64,000 nucleotides of DNA from Rugalucina vietnamica. Its lineage: Eukaryota > Mollusca > Bivalvia > Lucinida > Lucinidae. The notes below the pieces were generated by a model. The model was not told the origin of the DNA. It saw nothing but the letters and a program-made list of their open reading frames with translations, and made no database searches. Shown here in pieces: positions 1-13,100 of the stretch. A program made the translations under genes and the position numbers. Each line of letters opens with the position of its first letter. The first letter of the stretch is position 1. The stretch covers positions 26,807,621 through 26,871,620 of the forward strand of contig OZ024870.1 of NCBI GenBank assembly GCA_964017185.1, read 5' to 3'.

Positions 1-21
1 GGCTCAGGTGAGCTAAAAAAA
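1..21 (+). mobile_element. Solo 3' tail of the GACG/hairpin tandem-unit element
   Basis: The first bases, GGCTCAGGTGAGCTAAAAA, equal the terminal hairpin arm that closes the blocks ending at 7399, 13887 and 25829. The element body lies to the left of the window. Confidence 0.8.
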
Positions 22-42
22 ACAGATTATAACATGGACAGT

Positions 43-155
43 TTGGTTATTGCCCTTGGTCTTAGTATCAACCCTCGACTATTATCAGCCCTTGAGCTAA
101 AGCTCATGCGCTTGATAATGGCGTTTTGGGTTGATACTGTGGGTGATAACCAAAA
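43..155. repeat. Imperfect inverted repeat (foldback)
   Basis: The left arm TTTGGTTATTGCCC..TTAGTATCAACCC pairs with the right arm GGGTTGATACTGTGGGTGATAACCAAA. There is an AGCTAAAGCT core between them. No target duplication was identified. Confidence 0.7.
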
Positions 156-423
156 CGCCCAATTATGAAGCACTATGTGTCAAGTTGCCTATGGAACAGG
201 AGTTTGATCACAAGCATTGATCTAATTGAGGAATCATTTTGTTTTGATAAGATATAAACTTACGTATTACCTGATGCTGGAATGGGTTGGAAAACTTCTG
301 GTTAATGGTGTGAGCAAAGAATCGTAAGGCACGTAGAATGATGCTGAAATAGAGACATACAGTCATACAATGATTGTCGGAATATCATAAAGATTACGGA
401 GGATAAATAAGCCTATGCAGAGA

Positions 424-580
424 AAACACAGATTGGGTTTCCGACCAGGTCTGACACGAACCAGTCTGTACAGACACAAAAGTAGGCTAGAACTTGCAAT
501 TTGGGATTTAAGTAATGGGAATTTTACTATCTGTGAAGCCAAAACAAAGGTGCTGATCAGCTGTGCAGTTAATGCATGAT
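424..580 (+). mobile_element. MITE-A fragment
   Basis: MITE-A is the name used here for a ~240 bp TIR element: ends GAGCCGC..TCATGAGAAAACC, an internal CCGACCAGGTCTGACACAAA block, CTTGAAATTTTGG, TTGTACTATCCGTGTAGCGA and a central ~55-bp palindrome around GCTGATCAGCTTCGCGG. This copy keeps the block from the fused left TIR to the first palindrome arm and is truncated at both ends. Confidence 0.8.
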
Positions 581-627
581 CTACAGTAGGACCCCTATCC
601 CCTCCCCCGGGGTGTTGTGCTGTTCCT

Positions 628-945
628 GTTCTGGAGTAGGATCATTTCCATCCAGTCAGTCTGGAACACACTGGAGTTGATGAGGTTCTGGAACAACATT
701 ATGATTTCCAGTAGGACGCCCCCACTCCCCACCCCTGGGTGTTGTACTGTACCTGTTCTGGAGTAGGATCATTTCCATCAAGTCTGTCTGGAACACACTG
801 GATTTGATGAGGTTCTGGAACAACATCATGATTTCCAGTAGGACCCCCCCCCACTTCCCACCCCTGGGTGTTGTACTGTACCTGTTCTCCAGTAGGACCC
901 CCCTCCCCCCCACACACACACTCCACCCCGGTTGTTGTACTATAC
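628..945 (-). pseudogene. Tandem partial copies of DOCK exon 27 with its donor
   Basis: Two further copies of the last ~80 bp of the exon ([19 protein letters not shown]) plus about 45 bp of downstream C-rich intron follow the real exon. A third, shortened copy keeps only the exon tip and intron. Unit starts (+ strand GTTCT) are at 628, 755, 884 and 948, a period near 127-129 bp. Each copy keeps a CAG/GT donor but lacks an acceptor. They are therefore donor-bearing duplicates, not complete exons. Amplification by replication slippage or unequal exchange is inferred. Confidence 0.85.
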
Positions 946-1139
946 CTGTTCTGGAGTAGGATCATTTCCATCCAGTCAGTCTGGAACACACTGGAGTTGA
1001 TGAGGTTCTGGAACAACATCATGATCTCCAGTAAGAAGTCCTCCATGTCCGACAGCATGATAAACTTGTTGATGTAGGCGTTGTAGTGAGACTCGGTCAT
1101 CTGACGAAGAATACTCAGAAGCACTGCTACACACTCACC
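946..1139 (-). CDS. DOCK1: DOCK exon 27 (last in window)
   Basis: 194 bp, phase 2 out. It contains [20 protein letters not shown] and [18 protein letters not shown], matching [41 protein letters not shown]. Acceptor CTCCAG, donor CAG/GTATAG. The 3' part of this exon plus the donor recurs in the following intron. Confidence 0.94.
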
Positions 1140-4100
1140 CTGGAGATAGATGTATAGAAATACAAATCATAAACTATTTTATATTGGGTATGGGAAAGCT
1201 GACTCTGTGGCATGTTATTACCAGATTTATTAAAGATCCCATTCCTCACTGTCTCCCAATAAGCCCTGACTCCCGATATGCCAAAATGTTTAAGTACTTT
1301 TCTGTATCAATACACAAGTGCCAAAGCCCATATCAATCCCTAGTGAGCTAGAAAGTCACATCACATCATGTGACTCATATCATCCGTAGCCAAAGAAAGC
1401 TGTATATCCTCACTCACAGAACTTATATTTACTTATTCTGCTCTATTCAAAATCATGTGGATCATGTATACCCTCCCAAATTTGTTCTATAGGGGAAAAA
1501 TGTGGCCTACTAGTGGAGACTTTTTATAGCATATTTTCACTGCTAACAATAGCAACTGAAAATCATTTGGAAAACGTAAGCAATTTCTGATGATTTTTGA
1601 ATTGCACACTTGAAATTTATAGCAAATACTGTTAGCAATTACCATATTTGTTCTAATTAGCACACATGTTCCAATAAGGGCACACTATGGTAGTTTCCGA
1701 AAACCATGCACATAAGCGCTCACTGCTCGACTAGCATATTGGCATTTTTCATAAATTATTCACATAAATATGTAAATCATTGCATTAAAACTTCAACTCA
1801 AATGATCAAACACTATTATGTAAAGATTGGAACACTTATATGAGCCGCGACGCGAGAAAACCGGTCTTCGGGGTTTCCGACAAGGTCTGACACAAACTGA
1901 CCTGTACAGTCACAGAAGCAGGCTAGAAGCTTGAAATTTGGGATATAAGAAGAAGAGGAAATATACTATCCGTGTAGCGAAAACAAAGGCCCTGATCAGC
2001 TTCGCGGTTACCGCGAAGCTGATCTGCGCCTTTGTTTTCGCATAGGCAAAAATCCGGTTTTCTCATGATGCGGCTCATATGACAATCATTGACACTTTTG
2101 ATACGGTTACTTCTGCAGTTTATGTGTTTAAAGCATTCATGGTGTGCACCAATAATACAATATTTTGCTACCTTAACCTTATTTTGAAAAGTTACTGTGT
2201 ACTTATTAGAATGAATATGGTAACAAAGTGTCCTTACGTCATGTGTTTTGATGGTGGTCTGTATCACAGTTCTCAGTATATACTCCATGATACAATGGAT
2301 GTCCTTGTCGTGATAAATCTGAAATAGTAATGTATATTTTATCAATTATACAGTCAATATATATAGAGAATCTTACACGAGTGGTCATTTCATATGAAAT
2401 TTATTAAACGAACCTTTGGCAAGTTTAATAAATTTCATATGAAATGACCATGACCAAGATTCGTTTTATGATATGACTTTTAAATTGGGATTTTATCGCT
2501 TGCAAAGTGGACATATTTTCAATGAAAATTTACATTGTTTTTACAGACGTCAATGACATTATGTATTCCCGCAAAAGTGTTAATACATGTGTGGTCATAA
2601 CACTTTTTATTACACTATGTTTTCCATTAGAAAACAGCAATGTCATATGATAAATGAATATATTAAGTGATTCTAATTAAGGGTAAGTAACCAGAGTTTC
2701 GTTTTCTTTTGGTAGAAAAGCTGTGTATTTAAAAAAACCAGAGGACCAATGGTCCTGTAAACGCTCACCTGAGTCTGCTGCATATACCAATAAACATGTT
2801 TGAATATTATGGTATTTAACCCCAGTGCAGGGGCAGATGAAGCCCTTGGGCCATTTTCTTTTTACAGAATAATCAATATTCTGTCCATTTGCCAATTTCT
2901 TGGCTCTTGCTGGCTTTTCCCTTCAAATGACATTTTAACAGTTTTTCCCATTCAAATGCATGGGCAACCCATGTTGACCTTGCCATAAACTTGGTCAAGG
3001 TCATCACAGGGTCATGATTTATATATACATTGTAATACTTTAGCCATGGTGGCTTCATGCCAAGTTTCAGAGAAGAAGATATTTGAAGGTTTTTTACCAT
3101 ATATGGGCATGGCGGCCATCTTGGTCATGTGACCTAGATTATTAATATACACATTGGTTCCCCCATCCTGTAGATACTTCACATAAAATTTGGCTTCAAT
3201 TGGCCAAGTGGTTTCAGAGGAGAAGATGTTTGAATATTATGGAGATATACATGTATATTGCCCGGGGGTGTGGGCATATGAGCCCTTAGGTCCATTTTCT
3301 TTTTCAGAATCATTAATATTTAGTCCTACTACCCATTTCCTGCAAGATTTTCACCTCAAATGACTTTTTAAAAGTTTTCCCAATTCCAATGCATTGGCGA
3401 CCTGTGTTGACCTTGTCGTAAAATAGGTAAAGGTCACCACAGGGTCATGATTTATAAACACATTGTAGTACTTCAGCCATTGGTGCTTCATGCCAAGTTT
3501 CTTTGAAATCGGTCCACCAGATTCGGAAAAGAAGATTTTTGAAGGGTTTTTACCATATATGGGCATGGCAGCCATCTTGGTCATGTGAACTAGATAATTT
3601 ATATATACATTAATTCCCCCATTCCATAGATGCTTCACATAAAATTTGGCTTTGATTCGCCAAGCGGTTTCAGAGGAGAAGATGTTTGAATATTATGCTA
3701 ATATACGTGTATATTGCCCCGGGGTGGGGCTAGAGGAGCCCCTGGAGTCCAGTTTTTTTCAGAATCATTAATATTCAGTCCTACTGCCCATTTCCTGCAA
3801 GACTTTCACTTTAAATGACATTTTAAAAGTTTTCCCTATTCAATTGCATTGGCGACCTATGTTGACCGTGCCATTAAAAAAGGTCAAGGTCATTACAGGG
3901 TCATGATTTATATACACATTGTAGTACTTGAGCCATCGATGCTTCATGCCAAGTTTCTTTGAAATCGATCCACCGGTTCTGGAGAAGAAGATTTTTGAAG
4001 GGTTTTTACCATATATGGGTATGGTGGCCATCTTGGTCATGTGACCTGGATTATTTATATAAACATTGGTTCCCCCTTCCCATAGATGCTTCATGTAAAA

Positions 4101-7100
4101 TTTGGCTTTGATTGGCCAAGCGGTTTCAGAGAAGAAGATGTTTGAATATTATGATAATATGCCTGTATATTGCCCCGGGGTGGGGGCGGATGAGCCCCTG
4201 GTGCCCAATTTTTTTCAGAATCATTAATATTCAGTCCTACTGCTCATTTTCTGCAAGATTTTTCCTTTAAATGACAATTTAACAATTTTTCCCATTCAAA
4301 TGCAAAGGCAACCTATGTTGACCTTGCCGTAAAATAGGTCAAGGTCACCGCAAGGTCATGATTTATATACACATTGTAGTACTTGAGTCATCGATGCTTC
4401 ATGCCAAGTTTGGTTGAAATACCTTTCAGTTATGGTAAGGACTCATTTTGTTACGGTATGGACATCTGCTGTAAAACAGCAAAATAAATCAACCTGTATG
4501 TTATTTATGTAGATACATTTGCTATGAGAAACTGTAACTTGTTGTAATTAGAGTAATAGGATTATAAAAACCCAAATTTATAAATGAATTTTTAACACAA
4601 ATACGTTCATAGGAATTATTCCGTTACGGTAAAGACATTTTGTTGAAATACCATGCCTTTTTGGAAAATCATTTGGAAATCAAAACCAGAAGCAATACAA
4701 TTGTAAGTCATATAAAATATATTATTTTATTGAAAAAGATAGCTATCAGGATTATGATTGAGAACAATTATTTCCTACAAAATGTGTTTTGTCCATACCG
4801 TAACATGCTGGTCCATACCGTAACGATATCTCAGAATGTTTAACTGTACCAGAAAACTTACAAAACTTATTAGACTTAAATCACCATAGAAGATACCAAA
4901 ATATTTAATACTTGTTATATCATTCAATCACACTTGCCTGTATTGCTGTCAAAAAGGCAAGCAATGATATTTATACTAAAAATGTCCATACCGTAACAAT
5001 TTTATCAATATAAGATCTTGTCCATACCGTAACAGAGAATGTCCATACCGTAACAACATCAGAAAAGTATTTACTGTGTAACATTTTATTAGTTACTTTT
5101 CTGTGTTTACCTTCTTTTGCATTCACACCAAAAGGATTTATCAGTGAAAATAAATAAAGATCTTTCTGAATCACTGTCTTCATTTAGCAAGAAATTAGTG
5201 CGCAAAGTCAAAAATGTCCATACCGTAACATGCATCTTGTCCACTACCGTAACGGTAATAAATTTCTGAAAATAAGTTCTTTATAAAGACTTCATGTGGA
5301 TTATAACCACACAATCATTATTATCAAGATGAATAACTTGTCTGCAGTATTGTTGTTGTCTAGCAACATGTGTTTTAAAAATGTTATTAAAAGCGGAAAA
5401 CATCTAAAATCTGTAAAAAGTCCTTTTTGCTTGTATGGTCACTGTTTTTTTTTCTACTATCATTACAGCTGTACATTGTTTTCTTCAGTACATGTGTAGA
5501 AACATTCTGTTTATGAGATTGCATACATCAGAAATAAAAAATTGTTGCACATTTAGAAGAAAAATACAATTTAAAATTTGTTACGGTATGGACATTTTTC
5601 CTGGTCATGTGACTTTTGACGATCTATTAAAGCAATCTGATTGGTTGTTAAGATTACCTTTAGTTTGTTTTAATTATTTTAGGGTTAGCTTGTTACTATC
5701 AATCAAAAAAATTTTAACTTTCTTTTAGTTGTTTTTTATTTTTTTCACACATTCAAAATTTGACGAATTTTGACATTGACTCATATACCAATAAACATGT
5801 TTGAATATTATGGTATTTAACTCCAGTGCAGGGGCAGATAAGCCCTTGGGCCATTTTCTTTTTTCAGAATCTTCAATATTCTGTCCATTTGCCAATTTCC
5901 TGTTGGCTTTTTCCTTCAAATGACATTTTAACAGTTTTCCCAATTCAGATGCACAGGCAACCCATGTTGACCTTGCCATAAACTTGGTCAAGGTCATCAC
6001 AGGGTCATGATTTATATATACATTGGAGTACTTTAGCCATCGATGCCTCACGCCAAGTTTCCTTGAAATCAGTCTATTGGTTTCAGAGAAGATGATTTTT
6101 GATGGGTTTTTACCATATATGGGCATGGCGGCCATCTTGGTCATGTGACCTAGATTATTTATATACACATTGATTCCCCCATTCTATAGATGCTTCACTT
6201 AAAATTTGGCTTTGTTTGGCCAAGCGGTTTCAGAGGAGAAGACATTTGAATATTATGGAAATATACATGTATATTGCCCTGGGGTGGGGGCACATGAGCC
6301 CCTGGGGTCCAATTTTTTTCAGAATCATTAATATCCAGTCCTACTGCCCATTTCCTGCAAGACTTTCACTTTAAATGACATTTTAAAAGTTTTCCCCATT
6401 CAAATGCATTGGTGACCTATGTTGACCTTCCCGTAACATAGGTCAAGGTCATCACAGGGTCATGATTTATATACACATTGTAGTGCTTGAGCCATCAATG
6501 CTTCGTGCCAAGTTTCGTTGAAATCGGTCAACCGGTTCTGGAGAAGAAGATTTTTGAACGGTTTTTACCATATATGGGCATGGCGGCCATCTTGGTCATG
6601 TGACCTGGATTTTTTATATACATATTTGTTACCCCTTCCTATTGATGCTTCACATAAAATTTCGCTTTGATTGGCCAAGCGGTTTCAGAGGAGAAGATGT
6701 TTGAATATTATGGAGATATACATGTATATTGCCCCGGGGTGGGGGCGGATGAGCCCCTGGTGCCCAATTTTTTTCAGAATCATTAATATTCAGTCCTACT
6801 GCTCATTTTCTGCAAGATTTTTCCTTTAAATGACAATTTAACAATTTTTCCCATTCAAATGCATTCGCGACCTGTGTTGACCTTGCCGTAAAATAGGTCA
6901 AGGTCATCATAGGGTCATGATTTATATACACATTGTAGTGCTTGAGCCATTAATGCTTCAAGCCAAGTTTGGTTGAAATCGGTCCAGTGGTTCCGGAGAA
7001 GAAGATTTTTGAAGGGTTTTTACCATATATGGGCATGGCGGCCATCTTGGTCATGTGACCTGGATTATTTATATACACATTGGTTCCCCCTTCCCATAGA

Positions 7101-10100
7101 TGCTTCACATAAAATTTGGCTTTGATTGGCCAAGCGGTTTCAGAGGAGAAGATCTTTGAAAATGGTGGACGACGGACGACGGACGGACGACGGACGACGG
7201 ACGGACGGACGGACGGACGACGGAGCATGGGTATACTATAAGCTCACCTTGTGAGCCTGACAGCTCAGGTGAGCTAAAAATGGTGGACGACGGACGGACG
7301 GACGGACGTACGACGGACGGACGACGGATGGACGGACGACGGAGCATGGGTATACTATAAGCTCACCTTGTGAGCCTGACGGCTCAGGTTAGCTAAAAAG
7401 AGAGAAAAAAAAAGAAGAAACACATGGGCTTCAGCAAAAGAGCTATGACAGAGATGAAAAACGAGCCACCTCATGAGAAAACCAACAATCTGCATTTGCG
7501 AAAACAATGACGCAGATCAGCTTCACGGTGACCGCAAAGCTGATCAGCGCCTTTATTTTTACTACACGGATAGTACAATTTCTCTACTTTCTCCTACTTT
7601 CAATCTCCTTACCATCCTCTGTGTCAGTACAGACCAGTTTGTGTCAGACCTGTTCAAAAACCACATTGTCAGTTTTCTCATGAAGCAGCTCAAATGACAT
7701 ACCTTTTTCTGTGGTGAGAACAAAGCATCCATTATATTACTGAGCACTTTAATACAAGGTATTCTGTCATCTTGGGACTCCATCATATCATGAATATGCT
7801 TTAACATTGTCGGTAACAAAATATCTCTACATTCTGGCAGACGGAACAAGTCTGTCTGCACCAAGTCTTCTATACACTTTATTTTCTGAATTCTCAGTCT
7901 ATTCTTTGGCACATAGTTCAGAAACTCTACAAACAAGTGACTGAAAAACAAAATAATCTATGATTTGAGAGCTGGCATAACAAAAACATTCCTATGCAAT
8001 AAACAGGGTTTCTTTCTTCTCCCTTTTTTGTGTGTGCAAGCGGTTCCAGAGGAGAAGATCTTTGTAATTGTGTATGGACGGACGACAACAACGGTCTGAC
8101 GACATCCTATAAGCTCACCTTGTGAGCTTATGGCTCAGGTGAGCTAAAAATAGATTATTGGTACCCTCCATCTATGTTTTGAAGCAAAAATATTACCCTG
8201 TACATCCCAGTTTTACTATATGAGCCTGTGCGTGACAAAACCAACAATTTGGGATTTCGACCAGGTCTGACACAAACCGGCCTGTACAGCTACAGAAGAC
8301 AGCTACAAGCTTGAAATTTTGGATTTAGAAAGTAGAGGAATTGTACTATCCGAGTAGCAAAAACAAAGGCGCTGATCAGCTTCGCGGTTACCGCGAAGCT
8401 GATCTGCGTCTTTGTTTTCGCATATGCAAATTGTTGGTTTTCTCATGCACTGGCTCATATAAAAGCAGGATGTAAGTGGGTATTCATGTATGTCCTGATG
8501 TGCATGACTATGTAACTATAGGGTCTGGACTGAAGCACTTTGCAATCCTTCAATTTCCCCAAGCCCTGATGGACAGAAGCTTAATATCTAATACATGTAC
8601 TTATTATTCAAGAAACTGACGCAAAAGCAGCTGCATCATCTCTTCATACATTGAGCAGTCTTGAAAAACAGGGGCCATTATAACATTCACAAAGTAAGAA
8701 CAGAGGGACCAGGAATCAATGCAATTAAATTCAAAGTCCCAACCTAGACACCAGGTGGGAAGGAAAATACATAAAACATAACAAAACATTTTTCTGACAT
8801 TACACTTGAAGAGCAGAATGACGAGCTCTTTCCCAACAAGGTAGCCATCTGGCTAGTCTTAACCAAAGGCAATGAGCACAATAAACAAATGTATCATGAA
8901 GATAATCCACTTTTCAAAAGATGGGATAAGAAAAATAATTGCGCCAAGGCTGCATTCTAGGCAAACATCATCGGCAGCCATTACAGATGCAAAAATGAAG
9001 TAAAAATTTACATAGAATCTTACCTGAGCTCAACAGCATTGAATACCCTCAATATATCTGAAATGGTCGCCGGCATATTTCTCAGTGCATATCCCTGAGC
9101 CCGTATAGTCCTGTCTGACGTGTATAACATCATACCCCCAATAGACTGGATCAACTGTTTCAACATGATTTCAAACTGCTGTTTTCCTTTGTTCTCATTT
9201 AACCTGAAATATTAAGATCATTTGCACCACATCATGAGAAAACCTGTCTTTGAGGTACACTGTCGGGAAACAAACTCCATGTAAGCTATCATTTGTGTAC
9301 ATGACCCTGACGTCATGTGAATTTAACAGTTCGGACTAAACCTAATTTCGGAAAATTTGTAGTGCCGTTTGCTTGAGTCATTTGTAAAATACTTTGCATA
9401 TTCTATCATATGCAGCACAACATAATTGACAGCTTAACTGTAAAAATTTTCACAGGCCTTCATCTGGTCGATGAGAACACTTCGGAAACTTTAAGGTTCT
9501 GAAAAGTTCTAAATGCTGAAAAATGTTACAAAGAAAGAAAATATTGCTGAACGGTGATTTTACTATGCCGCATATGATAGGGTATGTGTAAAACATTTTT
9601 CTTTAATATGAATACAGCCATGCATGATCTCCTAAATTATGTCCAGTACGAACATTCTCTCTATAGTATGACGTATACACAAATGATAGCAAACACGGAG
9701 TTTGTTTCCCGACACTGAGGTATCCAATTTGCTATGGCACAAACCAAGTTATTGAGTCACAGAAGGTGGCCAGAAGTTTGACAGTTTGGATTTAGGAGAA
9801 AGAAGGAATGTGCCGACTATCTGGTGAAACAAAGATACTGATCAATTGCACAGTTACAGTAAAGCTGATCTGCAGTAAATTACTGTAGATTTGGAAAAAG
9901 TCACGAGAACTTACTTTTCCCTAATAGTCGCTAACTGGTTTCCTCCCAAATTCAGAGTACTCGCTAATAAAGTGTCACTATAAGCTTTATAGAATACATG
10001 GACACTCGCTCGTAAAATCAAGAACTCACTAATAAATGGGAAACTAGAATTGTCAGAGACTCTGACTATAGCCCCGCTTCTCAGCTTTTTTGCAGGGTGA

Positions 10101-13100
10101 AAAAACAATGACAGGTAACTATCACAAGCTAGATCTTGTCAATATTGATGCGCACACAAAATTTGGTCTGATTATGTCAATTCGTTCTCAAGATATTGAG
10201 CGGAAACGAAATTCTGACCTCAATGAATGGCCATAACTCCGTCAAAATTTTGCGAAAAATGAAGGGTAACAATCCCAAGCTAGATCTTGTCAATGATGAT
10301 GTGCATACAAAATTTGGTCGGATTCTGTCAATTCATTCTCAAGATATTGAGCGGAAACGAAATTCTGAAGTCAATCAAGGGCCGTAACTCCGTCAAAATT
10401 TTGCGAAAAATGATGGGTAACAATCCCAAGCTAGATCTTGTCAATGATGACGTGCATACAAAATTTGGTCGGATTCTGTCAATTCATTCTCAAGATATTG
10501 AGCAGAAACGAAATTCTGAAGTCAATCAAGGGCCGTAACTCCGTCAAAATTTTGCAAAAAATGACGGGTAACAATCCCAAGCTAGATCTTGTCAATGATG
10601 ACGTGCATACAAAATTTGGTTCGATTCTGTCAATTCGTTCTCAAGATATTTAGCGGAAACGAAATTCTGACGTCAATCAAGGGCCGTAACTCCGTCAAAA
10701 TTTTGCGAAAAATGACGGGTAACAATCCCAAGCTAGATCTTGTCAATGATGACGTGCATACAAAATTTGGTTCCATTCTGTCAATTCGTTCTCAAGATAT
10801 TTAGCGGAAACGAAATTCTGATGTCAATCAAGGGCCGTAACTCCGTCAAAATTTTGCGAAAAAAGATGGGTAACAATCCCAAGCTAGATCTTGTCAATGA
10901 TGACGTGCTACAAAATTTGGTCGGATTCTGTCAATTCGTTCTCAAGATATTGAGTGGAAATGAAATTCTGACGTCAATTAAGGGCCGTAACTCCGTCAAA
11001 ATTTTGCGAAAAATGACGGGTAACAATCCCAAGCTAGATCTTGTCAATGTTGATGTGCACACAAAATTTGGTCTGATTCTGTCAATTCGTTCTCAAGATA
11101 TTGAGCGGAAACGAAATTCTGACGTCAATTAAGGGCCGTAACTCCGTCAAAATTTTGCGAAAAATGACCGGTAACAATCCCAAGCTAGATCTTGTCAATG
11201 TTGATGTGCATACAAAATTTGGTCGGATTCTGTCAATTCGTTCTCAAGATATTGAGCGGAAACGAAATTCTGACGTCAATCAAGGGCCGTAACTCCGTCA
11301 AAATTTTGCGAAAAATGACGGGTAACAATCCCAAGCTAGATCTTGTCAATGTTGATGTGCACACAAAATTTGGTGGGATTCTGTCAATTCGTTCTCAAGA
11401 TATTGAGCGGAAACGAAATTCTGATGTCAATATAGGGCCATCCAAGGGCAATAACTCTGATGCAAATTTGGGGAAACTGACATGCATTTATACATAAGTT
11501 AATATTGTCAATATTGATGCATATGCCAAATTTGGTTAAAGTCTTACAACTGGTTCTCAAGTTATGAGTTGTAACAGAATTATGGACGGAATAACGGAAT
11601 AACGGAATGACGGAATAACGGAACGACGGAAGGACAGGGTGAATCCAGTATAGCCCCACTTTTTCAAAGCGGGGCTATAATAATAAATTCGCCAAATAAA
11701 AGTAACATGAAAATTTCTGAACTTACAGTCCCTAAAAGGGGGACTGAAACATGTTTTATTGACTCATATGTACCTAGCAGCCTATTAATGGGACATAGGC
11801 AAACAAAAGATTTAAAGAGCCCCAGATGTAACCTCACAGAATGCGGCACCCCATCTGTGCTTATAAATAGTTCAGTGAAATACACCTGAACCTCTTTGTA
11901 ACACGGTTAGTTGCAGCACGGTTTGGGATATAACACGGACCATCAATAGACCCCAACTATACATCTATATATTTCACTCTTGTTATAACATGGATTAGAT
12001 AGCTAATATTAGACCCCAACAATAGTGTTATGAAGAGGTTGAGGTGTATAAATATAAAATCACTCCTGATGCCCCTAAAATGTAATTGGACCAACCCAAA
12101 TTAACATGATGGGCAAGACCTTATCAGAAATAGGTAAACTTACATAGCAAACAGCTCCCTGGAGCGGACAATGAACTTGAAGATATACTCGAGAGATTTC
12201 ATGGCCTGTCGGAATGATGGCTCATGTTCCGTGTCCTCATTAGCATTGTTCACATATTCTTTCAGGATAGACATCAGCTTACTGGGAATAAATACAATTT
12301 TTTTTCCTATTTCTTTTTTCACTTTTTTGTAAATGTCACTCACCCAAGCAAACCAGAGGACCAATGGTCCTGTAAACGCTCACCTGAGATCAGCTGCATA
12401 TACCAATAAACATGTTTGAATATTATGGTATTTAACTCCAGTGCAGGGGCAGATAAGCCCTTGGGCCATTTTCTTTTTCAGAATCTTCAATATTCTGTCC
12501 ATTTGCCAATTTCCTGTTGGCTTTTTCCTTCAAATGACATTTTAACAGTTTTCCCAATTCAGATGCACAGGCAACCCATGTTGACCTTGCCATAAACTTG
12601 GTCAAGGTCATCACAGGGTCATGATTTATATATACATTGGAGTACTTTTGCCATCGATGCCTCACGCCAAGTTTCCTTGAAATCAGTCTATTGGTTTCAG
12701 AGAAGATGATTTTTGATGGGTTTTTACCATATATGGGCATGGCGGCCATCTTGGTCAAGTGACCTAGATTATTTATATACACATTGATTCCCCCATTCTA
12801 TAGATGCTTCACTTAAAATTTGGCTTTGTTTGGCCAAGCGGTTTCAGAGGAGAAGACGTTTGAATATTATGGAAATATACATGTATATTGCCCCAGAGTG
12901 GGGGCACATGAGCCCCTGGGGTCCAATGTTTTTCAGAATCATTAATATCCAGTCCTACTGCCCATTTCCTGCAAGACTTTCACTTTAAATGACATTTTAA
13001 AAGTTTTCCCCATTCAAATGCATTGGTGACCTATGTTGACCTTCCCGTAAAATAGGTCAAGGCCATCACAGGGTCATGATTTATATATACATTGTAGTGC

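Noticed and set aside
1923..2345. Long minus-strand frame over a MITE-A and DOCK exon 26
   Set aside because: Only 2238-2318 is coding. The rest of the frame is intron and transposon, and MITE-A copies generate similar peptides ([10 protein letters not shown].. and the like) throughout the window.
5725..6168. 147-residue minus-strand frame [20 protein letters not shown]..
   Set aside because: It is the recurring frame of the tandem-unit element, not a single gene. Reported as part of the repeat.
10103..11445. CRISPR-like regular repeats
   Set aside because: Units are 151 bp direct repeats without unique spacers, and the host genome is animal.
10196..11497. Series of frames [16 protein letters not shown]..
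   Set aside because: They repeat with the 151-bp satellite, and 151 is not a multiple of three. Product of the array.
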